This document shows, piece after piece, positions 45,894 to 55,801 of a DNA stretch of 64,000 nt (positions are counted from its first letter, which is position 1; every line of letters begins with the position of its first letter). This DNA is from Desulfuromonadaceae bacterium (GTDB lineage Bacteria > Desulfobacterota > Desulfuromonadia > Desulfuromonadales > JAHYIW01): contig JAHYIW010000011.1 of NCBI GenBank assembly GCA_019429445.1, forward strand, positions 1 to 64,000. Reading direction: 5' to 3'. The notes below the pieces were generated by a model. The model did no database searches. It was given only the letters and a program-made list of their open reading frames with translations, and was not told the origin of the DNA. Position numbers and translations under genes: made by a program.

Positions 45894-46915
45894 TGAAGAT
45901 TGAACCATAAACCGGCGGGGTTCGTCCCGCCAGCCGACATTCTTTTGCCCGGCAGCAAAAGGATGCAAAAGTGCCTGCGCTCGCAGCGGGCATGGTGGTC
46001 GCGTATCTCTGTGATTTCTATAAAGGTCACGAGAAGAGACAATATGCTGCTCATTTGCACCGGGACGGGGCCTTTTCTTATGGGGCCCCGTTGGCGTTGA
46101 AAATTGCTATAGCCGGGTTTCATGGTGGCTTCAATATAGCATTCATTATTTACAACGGAGATGCCGAACGGCACGGGGCGAAAAGAACAGCCCCGTTAGA
46201 TGCGGCAGACACGCACCGACCGTGTCTCTTGCACGAAATCATCAGAGCACATCACAGCTTGCATCCGACATGCTCCATGCAATGGCAGGCCCTTTTCTGC
46301 TTACTCTTTTGGGCCAGCAAAAGAGTAAGGCGGCTGCGGGCCGCGACCCGCGAAGTTGCTTTTCAGCTTTTATTGAAGATTGAATCATAAACCGGCGGGG
46401 TTCGTCCCGCCAGCCGACATCCTTTTGCCCGGCAGCAAAAGGATGCAAAAGTGCCTGCGCTTGCAGCGGGCATGGTGGTTTGCAATTGACCGTTAGGATC
46501 TTTTATGAGGGTGGCTGTTGCGTCGATTCTGCTTCTCTTCAACGGATGCGGCCCATCCCTCTGGGGCCGCACAGAACAAGGTCAAAGGCAAAAAAACAGG
46601 TTACATTGCGGCGTCAATATGGCGCTCCCCATTGACTACGACGCCGCCGAACGGCACGGGGCGAAAAGAACAGCCCCGTTAGACGCGGCAGATGCGCACC
46701 GACCGTGTCCCTCGTACACAGTCCCTTGAATTCCTCACCCTGCGAACCCGACATGCTCCATGCAATGGCAGGCCTTTTTCTGCTTACTCTTTTGGGCCAG
46801 CAAAAGAGTGAGGCGGCTGCGGGCCGCGACCCGCGAAGTTGCTTTTCAGCTTTTATTGAAGATTGAAACACAAACCGGCGGGTTTCGTCCCCCCCGCCGC
46901 CATTCTTTTGCCGAC
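45894..46915. repeat. Modular array of hairpin-forming intergenic repeats
   Basis: Two kinds of module alternate. Module 1 (45894-45998, again at 46374-46480, and cut short at 46858-46912) has GGCGGG-GTTCGT-CCCGCC and TCCTTTTGC-CCGGCA-GCAAAAGGA type hairpins. Module 2 (46163-46380 and 46647-46866) has CGGGGC-GAAAAGAACA-GCCCCG and TACTCTTTT-GGGCCAGC-AAAAGAGTA. Copies are nearly identical, giving a ~480-base tandem arrangement. No gene is supportable in the 1.1 kb between 45781 and the tolB stop. Confidence 0.8.
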
Positions 46916-48220
46916 TTACCAGCGCGGCGACCAGGCGGGATGGCTGTAGTTCGCCCCTGGCGGAGTCAGGCGCCGGTCCCCTGAACCATCGGCGCGCATC
47001 ACATGAATTGCCTTTTCTCCCGAAGCGTCTGCTGAATAGACCAGAAAGCGCCCGTCGGGGCTCCAGCGCGGGTGTTCCTTGTTCCCTGGTCCGTCGGTTA
47101 TACGCCGTTCATCACCACCATCGCTGCGTACCGTGTAAATATCAAATTTACCGTTTTCCAGCCGACTGAATGCAATGCGGTCACTGACCGGGCTCCAGGC
47201 CGGGGTGACATTGTATTTTCCATCGAAGGTCAGCCGCTCGACCTTCCCGGTCGGGATATCGAGGATAAAGACGTGTGGATTGCCGCGCCGGTCGGAAACA
47301 AATGCCAGCCGATCACCGCCCGGGCTCCAGCTCGGGTCGATATCGATCGCCCAGTTGTCAGTCAGGCGTTTGCGCAGCACCCCGGACGGGCTGAGCAGGT
47401 AGAGTTCTGAATTGCCGTCATGTGACAGTGAAACCGCCAGTTCACCGCCGTCGGCGCGAAAGCGCCCGGCAATATTGAGCCCCAGACGATGAGAAATCTT
47501 CGCCTCAAAGCCGGTGTAGATTTCCTTGCGGTAAAGGTCGGGGTTGTCATCCCGATACGAGGTGAAGATCACCTCCCGCCCCAACGGTGAAAAGTCGGGG
47601 TTGAGTACCAGCGAGCGATGGTTGGTGATCTGGATCGGGTCACGCCCGTCGGTCTCCATCAGGTAGAGTTCCTTGTAGCCGGTCTGGTCGGAGATATAAG
47701 CGAGGCGGGTGTTGAACGCTCCGGCGCGCCCGGAGAGGCTTTGCAGTACCAGATCAGCGAAGGCGTGAGCCATCCGCCGCGCGTCCTGCGGTCGTCCGCG
47801 ATAGCGACGCCCGGCCAGCAAGCGACCCCCGGTTACGTCATAGAGGCGTGCTTCGAGGGTCAATTCCTCGTCATCAAGCCGATAGGCCCCCTTGATGACA
47901 CTCTCGGCACTCAATAGCCGCCACTGACTGAAATCGACAGCGGTGCTGGTCAGCCCGATCCGCCCGGCGTCGGACAGAAACGTCGCGCTGTCGATCAGGG
48001 TGAAGATGCCGCTCAGATCGAAATCAGAGCGCAGGGTAATGGCGACTTCCGCCGCCAGGTCGGGGCGCTCCACGCCGTCGAGTGGCAGAAAACGGGTCAA
48101 GGCCAGAGGGACAGTCTGCTGTCCCGGCTCACGCAGGGTGATGCGCGAGGTATCGGCCAGTGCTGCTCCGGCACAACTGACTAACAGCATCAATAGTAAG
48201 GCAATACGAAAAAATATCAC
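46916..48220 (-). CDS. tolB: Tol-Pal system beta-propeller protein TolB
   Basis: A 434-residue periplasmic protein with a signal peptide (first ~22 residues, ending CAGAALA), an N-terminal domain and a six-bladed propeller made of repeats such as NPDFSPLGREVIFTSYRDD, DPSWSPGGDRLAFVSDR and TPAWSPVSDRIAFSR. It works in outer membrane constriction at division. The start is a GTG that shares a base with the TAG of the TonB/TolA-like gene. The pal gene that usually follows is absent; the hairpin repeat array begins at its stop codon. Confidence 0.93.
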   Translation of the reverse strand: MIFFRIALLLMLLVSCAGAALADTSRITLREPGQQTVPLALTRFLPLDGVERPDLAAEVAITLRSDFDLSGIFTLIDSATFLSDAGRIGLTSTAVDFSQWRLLSAESVIKGAYRLDDEELTLEARLYDVTGGRLLAGRRYRGRPQDARRMAHAFADLVLQSLSGRAGAFNTRLAYISDQTGYKELYLMETDGRDPIQITNHRSLVLNPDFSPLGREVIFTSYRDDNPDLYRKEIYTGFEAKISHRLGLNIAGRFRADGGELAVSLSHDGNSELYLLSPSGVLRKRLTDNWAIDIDPSWSPGGDRLAFVSDRRGNPHVFILDIPTGKVERLTFDGKYNVTPAWSPVSDRIAFSRLENGKFDIYTVRSDGGDERRITDGPGNKEHPRWSPDGRFLVYSADASGEKAIHVMRADGSGDRRLTPPGANYSHPAWSPRW

Positions 48221-49059
48221 TAGCGTCGTTTCTTGATGGTTTCAACTTCGAAAAACACATCAAACTCCTGAGGCCCTTCCAGCGGGAAAGGCAGTTTTTT
48301 TGATTTAAGGATGGCACTCTTGGCTGACTGATCAAAGATCGCGCTACCGGAACTGGCCACCAGATTGAAATTGATCAGCTCACCGGCGGCGTTATATTTG
48401 ACCAGAAAATTGGCGTCAGATTCATTCCCCTTGAGTTGATAGGGGGAGAAGGTCCAGTTCTCGGTCAGATAGGCCCTGACTTTGGCAACCAGTTCGGCAC
48501 CGCCATCCTGTCCCCCTGACTCTGGAGTTGCAACCGGCGCGTCGAGTCCGGCCTTGAGCTGCGCCAGCTTGTCCCTGATCACGGCGATATCGTCCTGGGC
48601 CTGTTGTTGCTGCAACGCCTCGATCCGCTTTGCGACCGCACTCAAATCGCGTTCGCTGGGGCGCGGCGGAGTTGTTGGCAGCGTAACCGCCGGTGGTGCA
48701 GGCTTGACCGGTACCTTCCTGGCTACCGGCTTTGCAGGCGGTGGGGGGAGCGGTAGCGGTTCAACCACCGGTTTCGGTGGCACCTTTTGGGGGGTCGGTT
48801 CGACCACCGCCGGTGCGGCCTGGGGTGGCTCAGCTTTGGACACCACCGGCCCCGGAGGTTTTGGGGCCGGCAAGGTCAGCAGATCGACGTGGTAAATATT
48901 CTGCAGTGGTGCAACCCGAGGGAAAAAACTGTTATTTCCGAAGACCAGAAAAACCAGCAGGTGCAGGCCGAGGGACACCAGCAGCATCCTCCCGAAACCG
49001 GAATTTCGGGAGTGACTGATGCCGCTGCGGCGAAAGTTATTTTGCGTCTTTACGGGCAT
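48220..49059 (-). CDS. tolA: TonB/TolA-like energy transducer
   Basis: A 279-residue protein with one N-terminal membrane helix (LLVSLGLHLLVFLVFG), a long Pro/Val/Ala/Lys-rich periplasmic linker (about 60-150), a short coiled segment and a C-terminal TonB/TolA-like domain (VRAYLTENWTFSPYQLKG, VKYNAAGELINFNLVASSGS). In this operon it should act as TolA, linking TolQR to the outer membrane. A TonB role is the alternative. Confidence 0.85.
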   Translation of the reverse strand: MPVKTQNNFRRSGISHSRNSGFGRMLLVSLGLHLLVFLVFGNNSFFPRVAPLQNIYHVDLLTLPAPKPPGPVVSKAEPPQAAPAVVEPTPQKVPPKPVVEPLPLPPPPAKPVARKVPVKPAPPAVTLPTTPPRPSERDLSAVAKRIEALQQQQAQDDIAVIRDKLAQLKAGLDAPVATPESGGQDGGAELVAKVRAYLTENWTFSPYQLKGNESDANFLVKYNAAGELINFNLVASSGSAIFDQSAKSAILKSKKLPFPLEGPQEFDVFFEVETIKKRR

Positions 49060-49076
49060 GCGGTTAACAACCGGGG

Positions 49077-49499
<423 letters not shown>

Positions 49500-49502
49500 C
49501 GC

Positions 49503-50174
49503 CTAATCCTTCCGCATGGTGCGTTCGACGATGTTGAGGAATTCCTGGCTGAAGTTGTCCATTTCGCCGGTGAGGATATTGACCTTGTTGACGAAGTGAT
49601 TGTAGGCCACGACCGCCGGAATTGCCGCCATCAGACCGATAGCGGTCGCGACCAGTGCCTCGGAGATGCCGGGAGCGACCACGGCCAGTGACGCACTCCC
49701 TGACTGGCCGATGCCGCGAAAGGAATCCATGATCCCCCAAACGGTGCCGAACAGGCCGATAAATGGCGCGGTCGATCCGGTGGTGGCAAGAAAAGTCAAA
49801 AATTTTTCCAGCCGATGCGTTTCCAGGGTGGTCGCCCGGCGCAGTGTCCGCGCCACCCGATCGACGCCGCCAAGGTCAGCGCTCAACCCGGCGAGCTCCG
49901 GTTCCCCTTCGCGGCGCTGCAACTTCACCAGCTCCTGATAGCTTTCGCGAAAGAGAACCGCCAGCGGGGAGTTGGGGAAATTGCCCAGCCCCTTGCCGAT
50001 CAGGTCGAAACGTTTCTTGCTCCAGAAAAACTCCAGAAAAGCGCTCGACTCACGCGTGGCGCGGTGGATCACCAGCAGTTTATAAAAAATGATTGTCCAC
50101 GATACGATCGAAAAATAAGCAAGTACCAGCAGCACCAGTTTAACGACCGGGCCAGCGTTCCAGATCAGATCCAA
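49503..50174 (-). CDS. tolQ: TolQ (MotA/TolQ/ExbB family)
   Basis: A 223-residue protein with three membrane helices: one near 10-30 and two near 130-195 (STAPFIGLFGTVWGIMDSF, EALVATAIGLMAAIPAVVAY). It is the channel partner of TolR. The start appears to be a TTG at 50174 with AAGGAGG nine bases upstream. Confidence 0.92.
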   Translation of the reverse strand: MDLIWNAGPVVKLVLLVLAYFSIVSWTIIFYKLLVIHRATRESSAFLEFFWSKKRFDLIGKGLGNFPNSPLAVLFRESYQELVKLQRREGEPELAGLSADLGGVDRVARTLRRATTLETHRLEKFLTFLATTGSTAPFIGLFGTVWGIMDSFRGIGQSGSASLAVVAPGISEALVATAIGLMAAIPAVVAYNHFVNKVNILTGEMDNFSQEFLNIVERTMRKD

Positions 50175-50214
50175 GGCAAAGCCTCCTTCAAGATGGTCAG
50201 AATGAATGCTGCTG

Positions 50215-50243
50215 ATTATCGGTTATCGACGGCGGCAAGTCAA
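50215..50243 (-). promoter_or_regulatory. Candidate sigma-70 promoter of the tol operon
   Basis: On the minus strand TTGACT, a 17-base spacer and GATAAT lie about 40 bases before tolQ. Confidence 0.65.
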
Positions 50244-50347
50244 CGCTCTCGAAACGATTTACGGTCCTGCAATCCGAGAACGCCCTGAAGTGAGTGGAGC
50301 TGATCAATTTGGTGCTTTTGGGTTTTTCTTCTTCTGCGGTGTTTTTT

Positions 50348-51193
50348 TTACTTCTGTTTTTCCAATTTCTTCTTGGCGCTTTCAACCTGCTTGATACCTT
50401 GCTCCGGGGTCGGCAGCGACTCAGGCATGGTTCCTCCCAAATCTTTGATCGTCTGCCGGACTTTCTGCCCGACCTCGTAATGAGTTTGGTTGGCTTGCTG
50501 CTTCCCCCGCACCTGCTCACGCATGAGCTTTTCTTCGGTCTGGGTGGCGCGGAAGAGGTTGGCGGCCAGTTCGGTACTCCCCATGTGGTCGAGAATCTTC
50601 TGGCTCTTCTTCAACCCCTTGCGCGCGTGAATCTCTCTGGCCGCCAGTCCGCCGTAGAGACCGCGATATCCGTGATCCTGAAAAATAGCGTAATCCAGAC
50701 TTGTCTCCACCCCGGCATCCTTGGCCGCCGCCGCCAGATATTTGTTGTGCTGGACCAGTTCGTTGCGGATCGCCAAGCGCTTTTCGTCTTCGCTAAGACA
50801 GGCAAATTTCTCATCATCGGCCAGTTCTTGCCGTCGGGTCTGAATGGCAAAGTAGGTCTGGCCGTTGGCGATGATCGGCTTGGCGGGGTCGGCATTCTGT
50901 ACAACCAGATAGCAGGCGTAACGGGAAAGCCGCAAATTTTCAACTTGTCGTTTCGCGCCAGAACCGATTTCGACCATAGTGAGGACATCCTCAAAATGGT
51001 CTTCCGCCGTTTGGCCGCTATTAACGCAAGCCTCTTTGGCTCGTTCGATGACGGGCAAAAAATGACGATACTGGGAATACTCAAGGACTCCGGCGAGTTG
51101 CCGCGCCAACCAATATTCGTTGCCATCGGAGTCAATCTGGCGCAGTCCCTCGAATGTAGCGTGGTGTTTTTCTTCAGTACGTTTTTCCGTCAT
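50348..51193 (-). CDS. dinD: DNA damage-inducible protein D
   Basis: A 281-residue DinD protein: the BRO/KilA-like start (GNEYWLARQLAGVLEYSQYR), VEIGSGAKRQVENLRLSRYA, then QDHGYRGLYGGLAAREIHAR and DHMGSTELAANLFRATQTEEK. DinD of E. coli is SOS-induced and binds RecA filaments. I see no clear LexA box in the 103 bases upstream. It lies directly downstream of the MmeI-like gene on the same strand and is often found near restriction and defence genes. Confidence 0.9.
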   Translation of the reverse strand: MTEKRTEEKHHATFEGLRQIDSDGNEYWLARQLAGVLEYSQYRHFLPVIERAKEACVNSGQTAEDHFEDVLTMVEIGSGAKRQVENLRLSRYACYLVVQNADPAKPIIANGQTYFAIQTRRQELADDEKFACLSEDEKRLAIRNELVQHNKYLAAAAKDAGVETSLDYAIFQDHGYRGLYGGLAAREIHARKGLKKSQKILDHMGSTELAANLFRATQTEEKLMREQVRGKQQANQTHYEVGQKVRQTIKDLGGTMPESLPTPEQGIKQVESAKKKLEKQK

Positions 51194-51296
51194 AACAATC
51201 CCCCTCCAGATGGTGATAAAAATGCTTGAGGCAGAATTCTTTCCGGCATCAGATTGATTTCGCTCAGTGTCTGTTCAATGCCTCGGCGCATTGGTT

Positions 51297-54062
51297 TCAG
51301 CTCAGCCAGGGCCTGTGACGTGCACTGTTGCTCGGCGATTTTTTCTGCGTCGCGGTGGCCAACGGGGCAACAAGTTGTTGATAACGTTCAAAAAGAAAGG
51401 CGACGCGCTCAGCTTCACTTTTGAAGGTGGTCTTGCCGTAGGCGGCATCAACAGCGCGATCCAGAGTCTGGTGCGCCTTGACCAGCGGCGACGGCATGGT
51501 CAGTGGGTCGTAAAGGTCGGCGAGGGTGGCGTTTGGAAACTGGGCGCGGGCGTCGAGGACGCTTTGCGCGGCGGCTTCGATGGTGGCTTGTTGCTTTTCG
51601 GTCGGGGTGGGCCAGGGGAAGTTGTTGTAGACAATCCCTGACGAGTAACGGTAGTCACTTTTCAGGCGGCCACAGACAGCGCGCATCCATGAGTTGTGCA
51701 TGGTTGATGAGAGGATGCCGAGGTGATAATAGGTGGCAGAAGGAAGGATCTTGACAAGATTGCTACAGAGGGTATTTGGAGACATGAATCCGATTGGAAT
51801 AAAGGGACGCCGTTCAGAGGAAACTTCAGGAATAACAAGATAATTTTCGTCTGGCATGTTTTCAACATGAAAGCGTGTCGGTGTTGCAGCCAGTTTTTGG
51901 GTCGGCGCACTTCTGGACGCCAGACGAAAAGCCCGCACCGCTTCGACTCGTTTCAGCGCCTCAGGTAGCCGATGCAGCTCTTCCGGGGGGCAGTCGCCCA
52001 ACCAGAGGCACCAGCGCTCATACCCGTTGATGAACTCATCGGAACCGATCCAGCGGCGGAACCATTGTGCTGCTGCCGGTTCTTTTATCAGAAAACTTGT
52101 TTTTTCATCTGTGGTAAAAAGATAATTTCCGCCATCGATCGGTTTGTTGCCGATCCCTATTTTAGGCACTGTGCATAATGGGGTCGTGCGGTTTTGCAGG
52201 ACCACAATTGGCCCATCCACCAGATACGGATTGATGCTATTCACCTTGACGACGTGAGGCTCGCTTCTCGGTGTATCGTAATCGAAGAGCCATTTTTCGG
52301 CTGCGTCCTGTAAACCGAAACCGACAATGACGCAATGCACTGCGGCTTTGCCGCGTGCTTCGCTGTTCCACTGAAAGGTTCGGTGCGCAAAGTTAATCTT
52401 GATGCCGCGTCGGAAAAGGTCAGGCCAAAGCACACCAACCTGCTCTCCCTGAGTGATGGAGTTGGTGGAAACGAAGGCGGCACGAATTCTCGGATTGTCT
52501 GCCATGTATTCCGTCGCTTTGCGGTACCAGCAAGTCACATAATCGAGAACCCCGGCACCCTTGACGTCATGAAAGATCGACGCAACCTCTGTCCGCTGTT
52601 GGCCGTCCAGAAATTTTGAGCCAATGAACGGTGGATTCCCCAGCAGATACGACAACCGCTCCGGTGCGATCACCTCGCGCCAGTCGATCTGCAACGCATT
52701 CCCATGCACGATATGTGGCGCTTTTTTCAGCGGCAGGCGGGCGAAGTAGAGGCCGAACTCTTCAGAGACTTTGAGGTTCATCTGGTGATCAACCAGCCAC
52801 AGCGCCACCTCGGCGATCCGTGCCGGCCATTCTTCAATCTCGATGCCGTGGAACTGGTCGACATTGACACCGATGAGCTCGAAAACATTGAGCATCAATT
52901 GATCGCCCTGACGCACCTGACGCAACACTTCCAGCTCCAGCAGGCGCAGTTCGCGGTAGGCGATGACGAGAAAGTTGCCGCAACCGCAGGCGGGGTCGAA
53001 AAACGTCAGGCGCGATAGTTTTTTATGAAATTCGAACAGGCGGTTGCGGTTGTTTTTAACCTTATGAAATTCGGTTTTCAGCTCGTCAAGAAAGAGCGGA
53101 CCAATCAGCTTCAGGATGTTGCTTTCGCTGGTGTAATGCGCGCCGAGGTTGCGTCGTGCCTTGGTGTCCATGATGCTCTGGAAGAGCGAACCGAAGATCG
53201 CCGGGCTGATGCGGCTCCAGTCGAGGGCGCAGCAGTCGAGTAACGCTTCGCGCATCTTCCGGTCGCAAGCGGCGATGGGGAGTGTTTCGGCGAAAAGCTG
53301 GCCGTTGACGTAGGGGAAGGCGGCGAGCTGTTCGTCGAGGGTTTTTGGCCGCTTCTCCGGCGGGGTATCAAGCACCTGAAATAATTGCGCAAGGTGCATG
53401 CCGAGATCGGAGCCGTCCTCATGGGTACGCTGTTCAAGGTAATCCTGAAATGCGCAGCGTTCAAAGAGGGCGGTATCTTCGGCGAACTGGCAAAAGAGCA
53501 AACGCACCAGCAGCACTTCAAGGGGATGCCCTTCGTAGCCTGCATCGCGCAGCAGGTCGTGCAGCTTGCCGAGTTTTTCAGCGGCCTGAATATTGACCGG
53601 GTCTTGCTGGCCGAAACTGCGGGTCTGGTACCCGGCAATGAAACCGAACAGGTGGATATGATCGGGGAGGGCGGCGAGGGGGAAGTCGTGTTGCTCACCG
53701 GTGTCGAGGTCGAAGAGACGGAAGCGGGCGAAGTCGGAAACCAGTACATAGCGGGGCAGGTCGCGCTCCTTCAGACCAGGGAAATAATCGAACGCCTGCC
53801 GGGCGGCGCGCTCCAGATCCCTGCCGCGCGATTTGTGTTCAACCAGCAGCACTCCTTTCCAGAGCAGGTCGATGAAGCCGCCGCGACCATCCCCTTTTTT
53901 AACCGGTGCCTCAAACGATGCCAGGCGGCGGCGAGTCATTCCGAAGACATCAAAAAATCCATCCCAGAAACTCTTGGCTTCCGCATCTTCTGATGTCTCA
54001 TCGACCCATTCACGAGCAAAGGCAAGCGAACGGTCACGTATTTCATTCCAGGAAAGCGGCAC
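51297..54062 (-). CDS. MmeI-like type IIG restriction enzyme/methyltransferase
   Basis: A 921-residue single-chain restriction-modification enzyme. The nuclease site D65-x9-E75-H-K77 (in FIDLLWKGVLLVEHKSRG) has the same spacing as that of MmeI. A helical spacer follows; the adenine methylase shows motif I DPACGCGNFLVIAYRELR and motif IV GNPPFIGSK; the C-terminal ~350 residues are the recognition domain. The GTG at 54062, with GGGGG seven bases upstream and protein start PLSWNEIRDR, matches the family; upstream ATGs at 54095 and 54086 are less likely. All key motifs look intact, so it may be active. Confidence 0.9.
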   Translation of the reverse strand: MPLSWNEIRDRSLAFAREWVDETSEDAEAKSFWDGFFDVFGMTRRRLASFEAPVKKGDGRGGFIDLLWKGVLLVEHKSRGRDLERAARQAFDYFPGLKERDLPRYVLVSDFARFRLFDLDTGEQHDFPLAALPDHIHLFGFIAGYQTRSFGQQDPVNIQAAEKLGKLHDLLRDAGYEGHPLEVLLVRLLFCQFAEDTALFERCAFQDYLEQRTHEDGSDLGMHLAQLFQVLDTPPEKRPKTLDEQLAAFPYVNGQLFAETLPIAACDRKMREALLDCCALDWSRISPAIFGSLFQSIMDTKARRNLGAHYTSESNILKLIGPLFLDELKTEFHKVKNNRNRLFEFHKKLSRLTFFDPACGCGNFLVIAYRELRLLELEVLRQVRQGDQLMLNVFELIGVNVDQFHGIEIEEWPARIAEVALWLVDHQMNLKVSEEFGLYFARLPLKKAPHIVHGNALQIDWREVIAPERLSYLLGNPPFIGSKFLDGQQRTEVASIFHDVKGAGVLDYVTCWYRKATEYMADNPRIRAAFVSTNSITQGEQVGVLWPDLFRRGIKINFAHRTFQWNSEARGKAAVHCVIVGFGLQDAAEKWLFDYDTPRSEPHVVKVNSINPYLVDGPIVVLQNRTTPLCTVPKIGIGNKPIDGGNYLFTTDEKTSFLIKEPAAAQWFRRWIGSDEFINGYERWCLWLGDCPPEELHRLPEALKRVEAVRAFRLASRSAPTQKLAATPTRFHVENMPDENYLVIPEVSSERRPFIPIGFMSPNTLCSNLVKILPSATYYHLGILSSTMHNSWMRAVCGRLKSDYRYSSGIVYNNFPWPTPTEKQQATIEAAAQSVLDARAQFPNATLADLYDPLTMPSPLVKAHQTLDRAVDAAYGKTTFKSEAERVAFLFERYQQLVAPLATATQKKSPSNSARHRPWLS

Positions 54063-54095
54063 GGTATAACCCCCACAAATTGTCATTTTCAGCAT

Positions 54096-54298
54096 AAAAA
54101 TGGGTGAGAAACAGGAACAGAAAAAACACGAGCGTTGTTTACTGTGTTGTCCGGGAGATTAACAACAGTGTCCGGCACAAATAACGATTTTGCCAATATG
54201 CCTCATCCGGGAACTTGTCGTCAATGACTTGCCCTCAGCGCGAGTTCCGTGGACATTTTACACAACGCTTCCACGGAGCGGAGGAAACTCCCCCACAA
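54096..54298. other. Gene-free gap with an inverted repeat
   Basis: No gene seen. TCCGTGGA and TCCACGGA (about 54246-54278) form an 8-bp stem around a 16-base loop near the 3' end of the DUF2064 gene, possibly a transcript-end structure. Confidence 0.4.
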
Positions 54299-54943
54299 TC
54301 ACAAATAGCGTGCCAAATTGTCCCGTACATACTGCGCGGTTGCTGACCTGGGGGAGCGTTCGAGCAGGGCCAGAACGCTTCCCCAGTCATCGCAATCCTC
54401 CCACTGGCCAACCGTTGCGCAGCTCAGGTTGAACGCTGCGGCCCGTCGCTGCGTTGCCGCAAACACTTCCGTCGTGCTCCAGGGGATCCCGGCGAAGAGT
54501 TCGGGGTGATGTTGCGACTCACCGATCAGGACGTAGCCGCCGTCACCGGCGGGGATGGTCACGCAAGCGTGCTCGCGCAGTGCTGAGAACGCCGCGTCAA
54601 CCAGCTTCGGTGGCAGATCCGGGCTATCACTGCCGATCAGTGCCGCACGCTGGTAGCCGTCGGCAAGGAGGTCCCGCAACGCCTGTTCCAGGCGGGTGCC
54701 GAGATCGCCCTCCGCCTGGGGGCGCAACTGCAAGTGGGGAAAGTGCTGTCGAAAATAATCACCCGTTCCGCTGTGAAACAAGACCAGATCAATACCTAAC
54801 GTACTGAAAACGTTGATTGTTTCATGCAGCGCGGTCTGATAAAAAGCCGCCGCCTCGGCCCCCGTCAAGGGCGGACAAAGACGCGTCTTTACTTTTCCCG
54901 CTGCGGGGGGCTTGGCAAAAATGCCCAGAACAGCATCAGTCAT
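54299..54943 (-). CDS. DUF2064 / TIGR04282 glycosyltransferase-like protein
   Basis: A 214-residue GT-A-like nucleotidyl/glycosyl transferase domain: ILGIFAKPPAAGKVKTRLCP-type start (FAKPPAAGKVKTRLCPPLTG), RAALIGSDSPDLPPKLVDAA and GDGGYVLIGE. The family is annotated with arsenosugar biosynthesis in some organisms, but no other genes of that pathway are near, so the role here is open. It is the last gene of the pyk-queC-folE2 run. Confidence 0.85.
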   Translation of the reverse strand: MTDAVLGIFAKPPAAGKVKTRLCPPLTGAEAAAFYQTALHETINVFSTLGIDLVLFHSGTGDYFRQHFPHLQLRPQAEGDLGTRLEQALRDLLADGYQRAALIGSDSPDLPPKLVDAAFSALREHACVTIPAGDGGYVLIGESQHHPELFAGIPWSTTEVFAATQRRAAAFNLSCATVGQWEDCDDWGSVLALLERSPRSATAQYVRDNLARYL

Positions 54944-54994
54944 CGGGAGAAATTCTTTTGATAAAAAAGTGACTTGTCCACTATTTCAACAGGG

Positions 54995-55789
54995 TTATCC
55001 ACAACCATTCAGGGCGCGGTCGATCTCGATCTGCGCATAGGCTGAATGGTTGTGAATCGATTCAAAGTTTTCACATTCGACCCGGAACCAGAGAATATCG
55101 ACGTTATTCATCAGCGTCTCGGTCACCGCCCGCACCAGATCCTCGACGAACATCGGGTTGTCGTACGCCTGCTCGGTCACTGCCTTTTCATCTTCGCGTT
55201 TGAGCAGGGAATAGACCGGTGCACTGGCGCAGCGTTCGACCATTTCGATCAGATCCTCGATCCAGATATGACCGCGATAACGAATGCACACATTGATAAC
55301 GCTACGTTGATTGTGGGCCCCGCGTTCGCTGATTTCGCGCGAGCAGGGGCAGAGCGAGGTCACCGGCACCGCCACGCCGAGGATAAAGTCCTGATTTTCA
55401 TCAAGGGTTCCGATCATCCGGCACTGATAATCCATCAAGCCGCTTGCGCCGGAGACCGGCGCGCGTTTTTCAATAAAATAGGGGAATTCCAGTTCCAGAT
55501 GAGCCCGCGAGGCTTCGAGTCGGGATTTCATCTCGCGCAGGATGGTGTCGATACTTTCGACGCTGATTTCGCCGTGATAGAGATTGAGGATCTCGATAAA
55601 GCGGCTCATGTGCGTCCCCTTGAACTGATGGGGAAGATCAACGTACATGTTGACGCGGGCGACGGTATGTTGTTGTTCCTTGTGCTTGTCGAGCACCACG
55701 ATCGGGTAGCGGATATTCTTGACCCCCACCTTGTCAATGGCGATACGCCGGGTATCCGGGGATTTTTGCAGGTCAGGCATGGTTTTCAT
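54995..55789 (-). CDS. folE2: GTP cyclohydrolase I type B
   Basis: A 264-residue FolE2 that converts GTP to 7,8-dihydroneopterin triphosphate, the entry to folate and queuosine. Marks are IRYPIVVLDK, the metal-site segment TSLCPCSREISERGAHNQRS and the C-terminal FRVECENFESIHNHSAYAQ. FolE2 does not require zinc strictly and is common in anaerobes. Its location 12 bases after queC suggests supply of the queuosine pathway. Confidence 0.94.
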   Translation of the reverse strand: MKTMPDLQKSPDTRRIAIDKVGVKNIRYPIVVLDKHKEQQHTVARVNMYVDLPHQFKGTHMSRFIEILNLYHGEISVESIDTILREMKSRLEASRAHLELEFPYFIEKRAPVSGASGLMDYQCRMIGTLDENQDFILGVAVPVTSLCPCSREISERGAHNQRSVINVCIRYRGHIWIEDLIEMVERCASAPVYSLLKREDEKAVTEQAYDNPMFVEDLVRAVTETLMNNVDILWFRVECENFESIHNHSAYAQIEIDRALNGCG

Positions 55790-55801
55790 TGCGGGCCTCT
55801 C

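Noticed and set aside
45900-46984. Several short open frames in the hairpin array
   Set aside because: They repeat with the modules, lack ribosome sites and read as repeat translations.
51194-51296. LexA box upstream of dinD
   Set aside because: I looked for a GGTT...AACC or similar SOS motif and did not see a convincing one.
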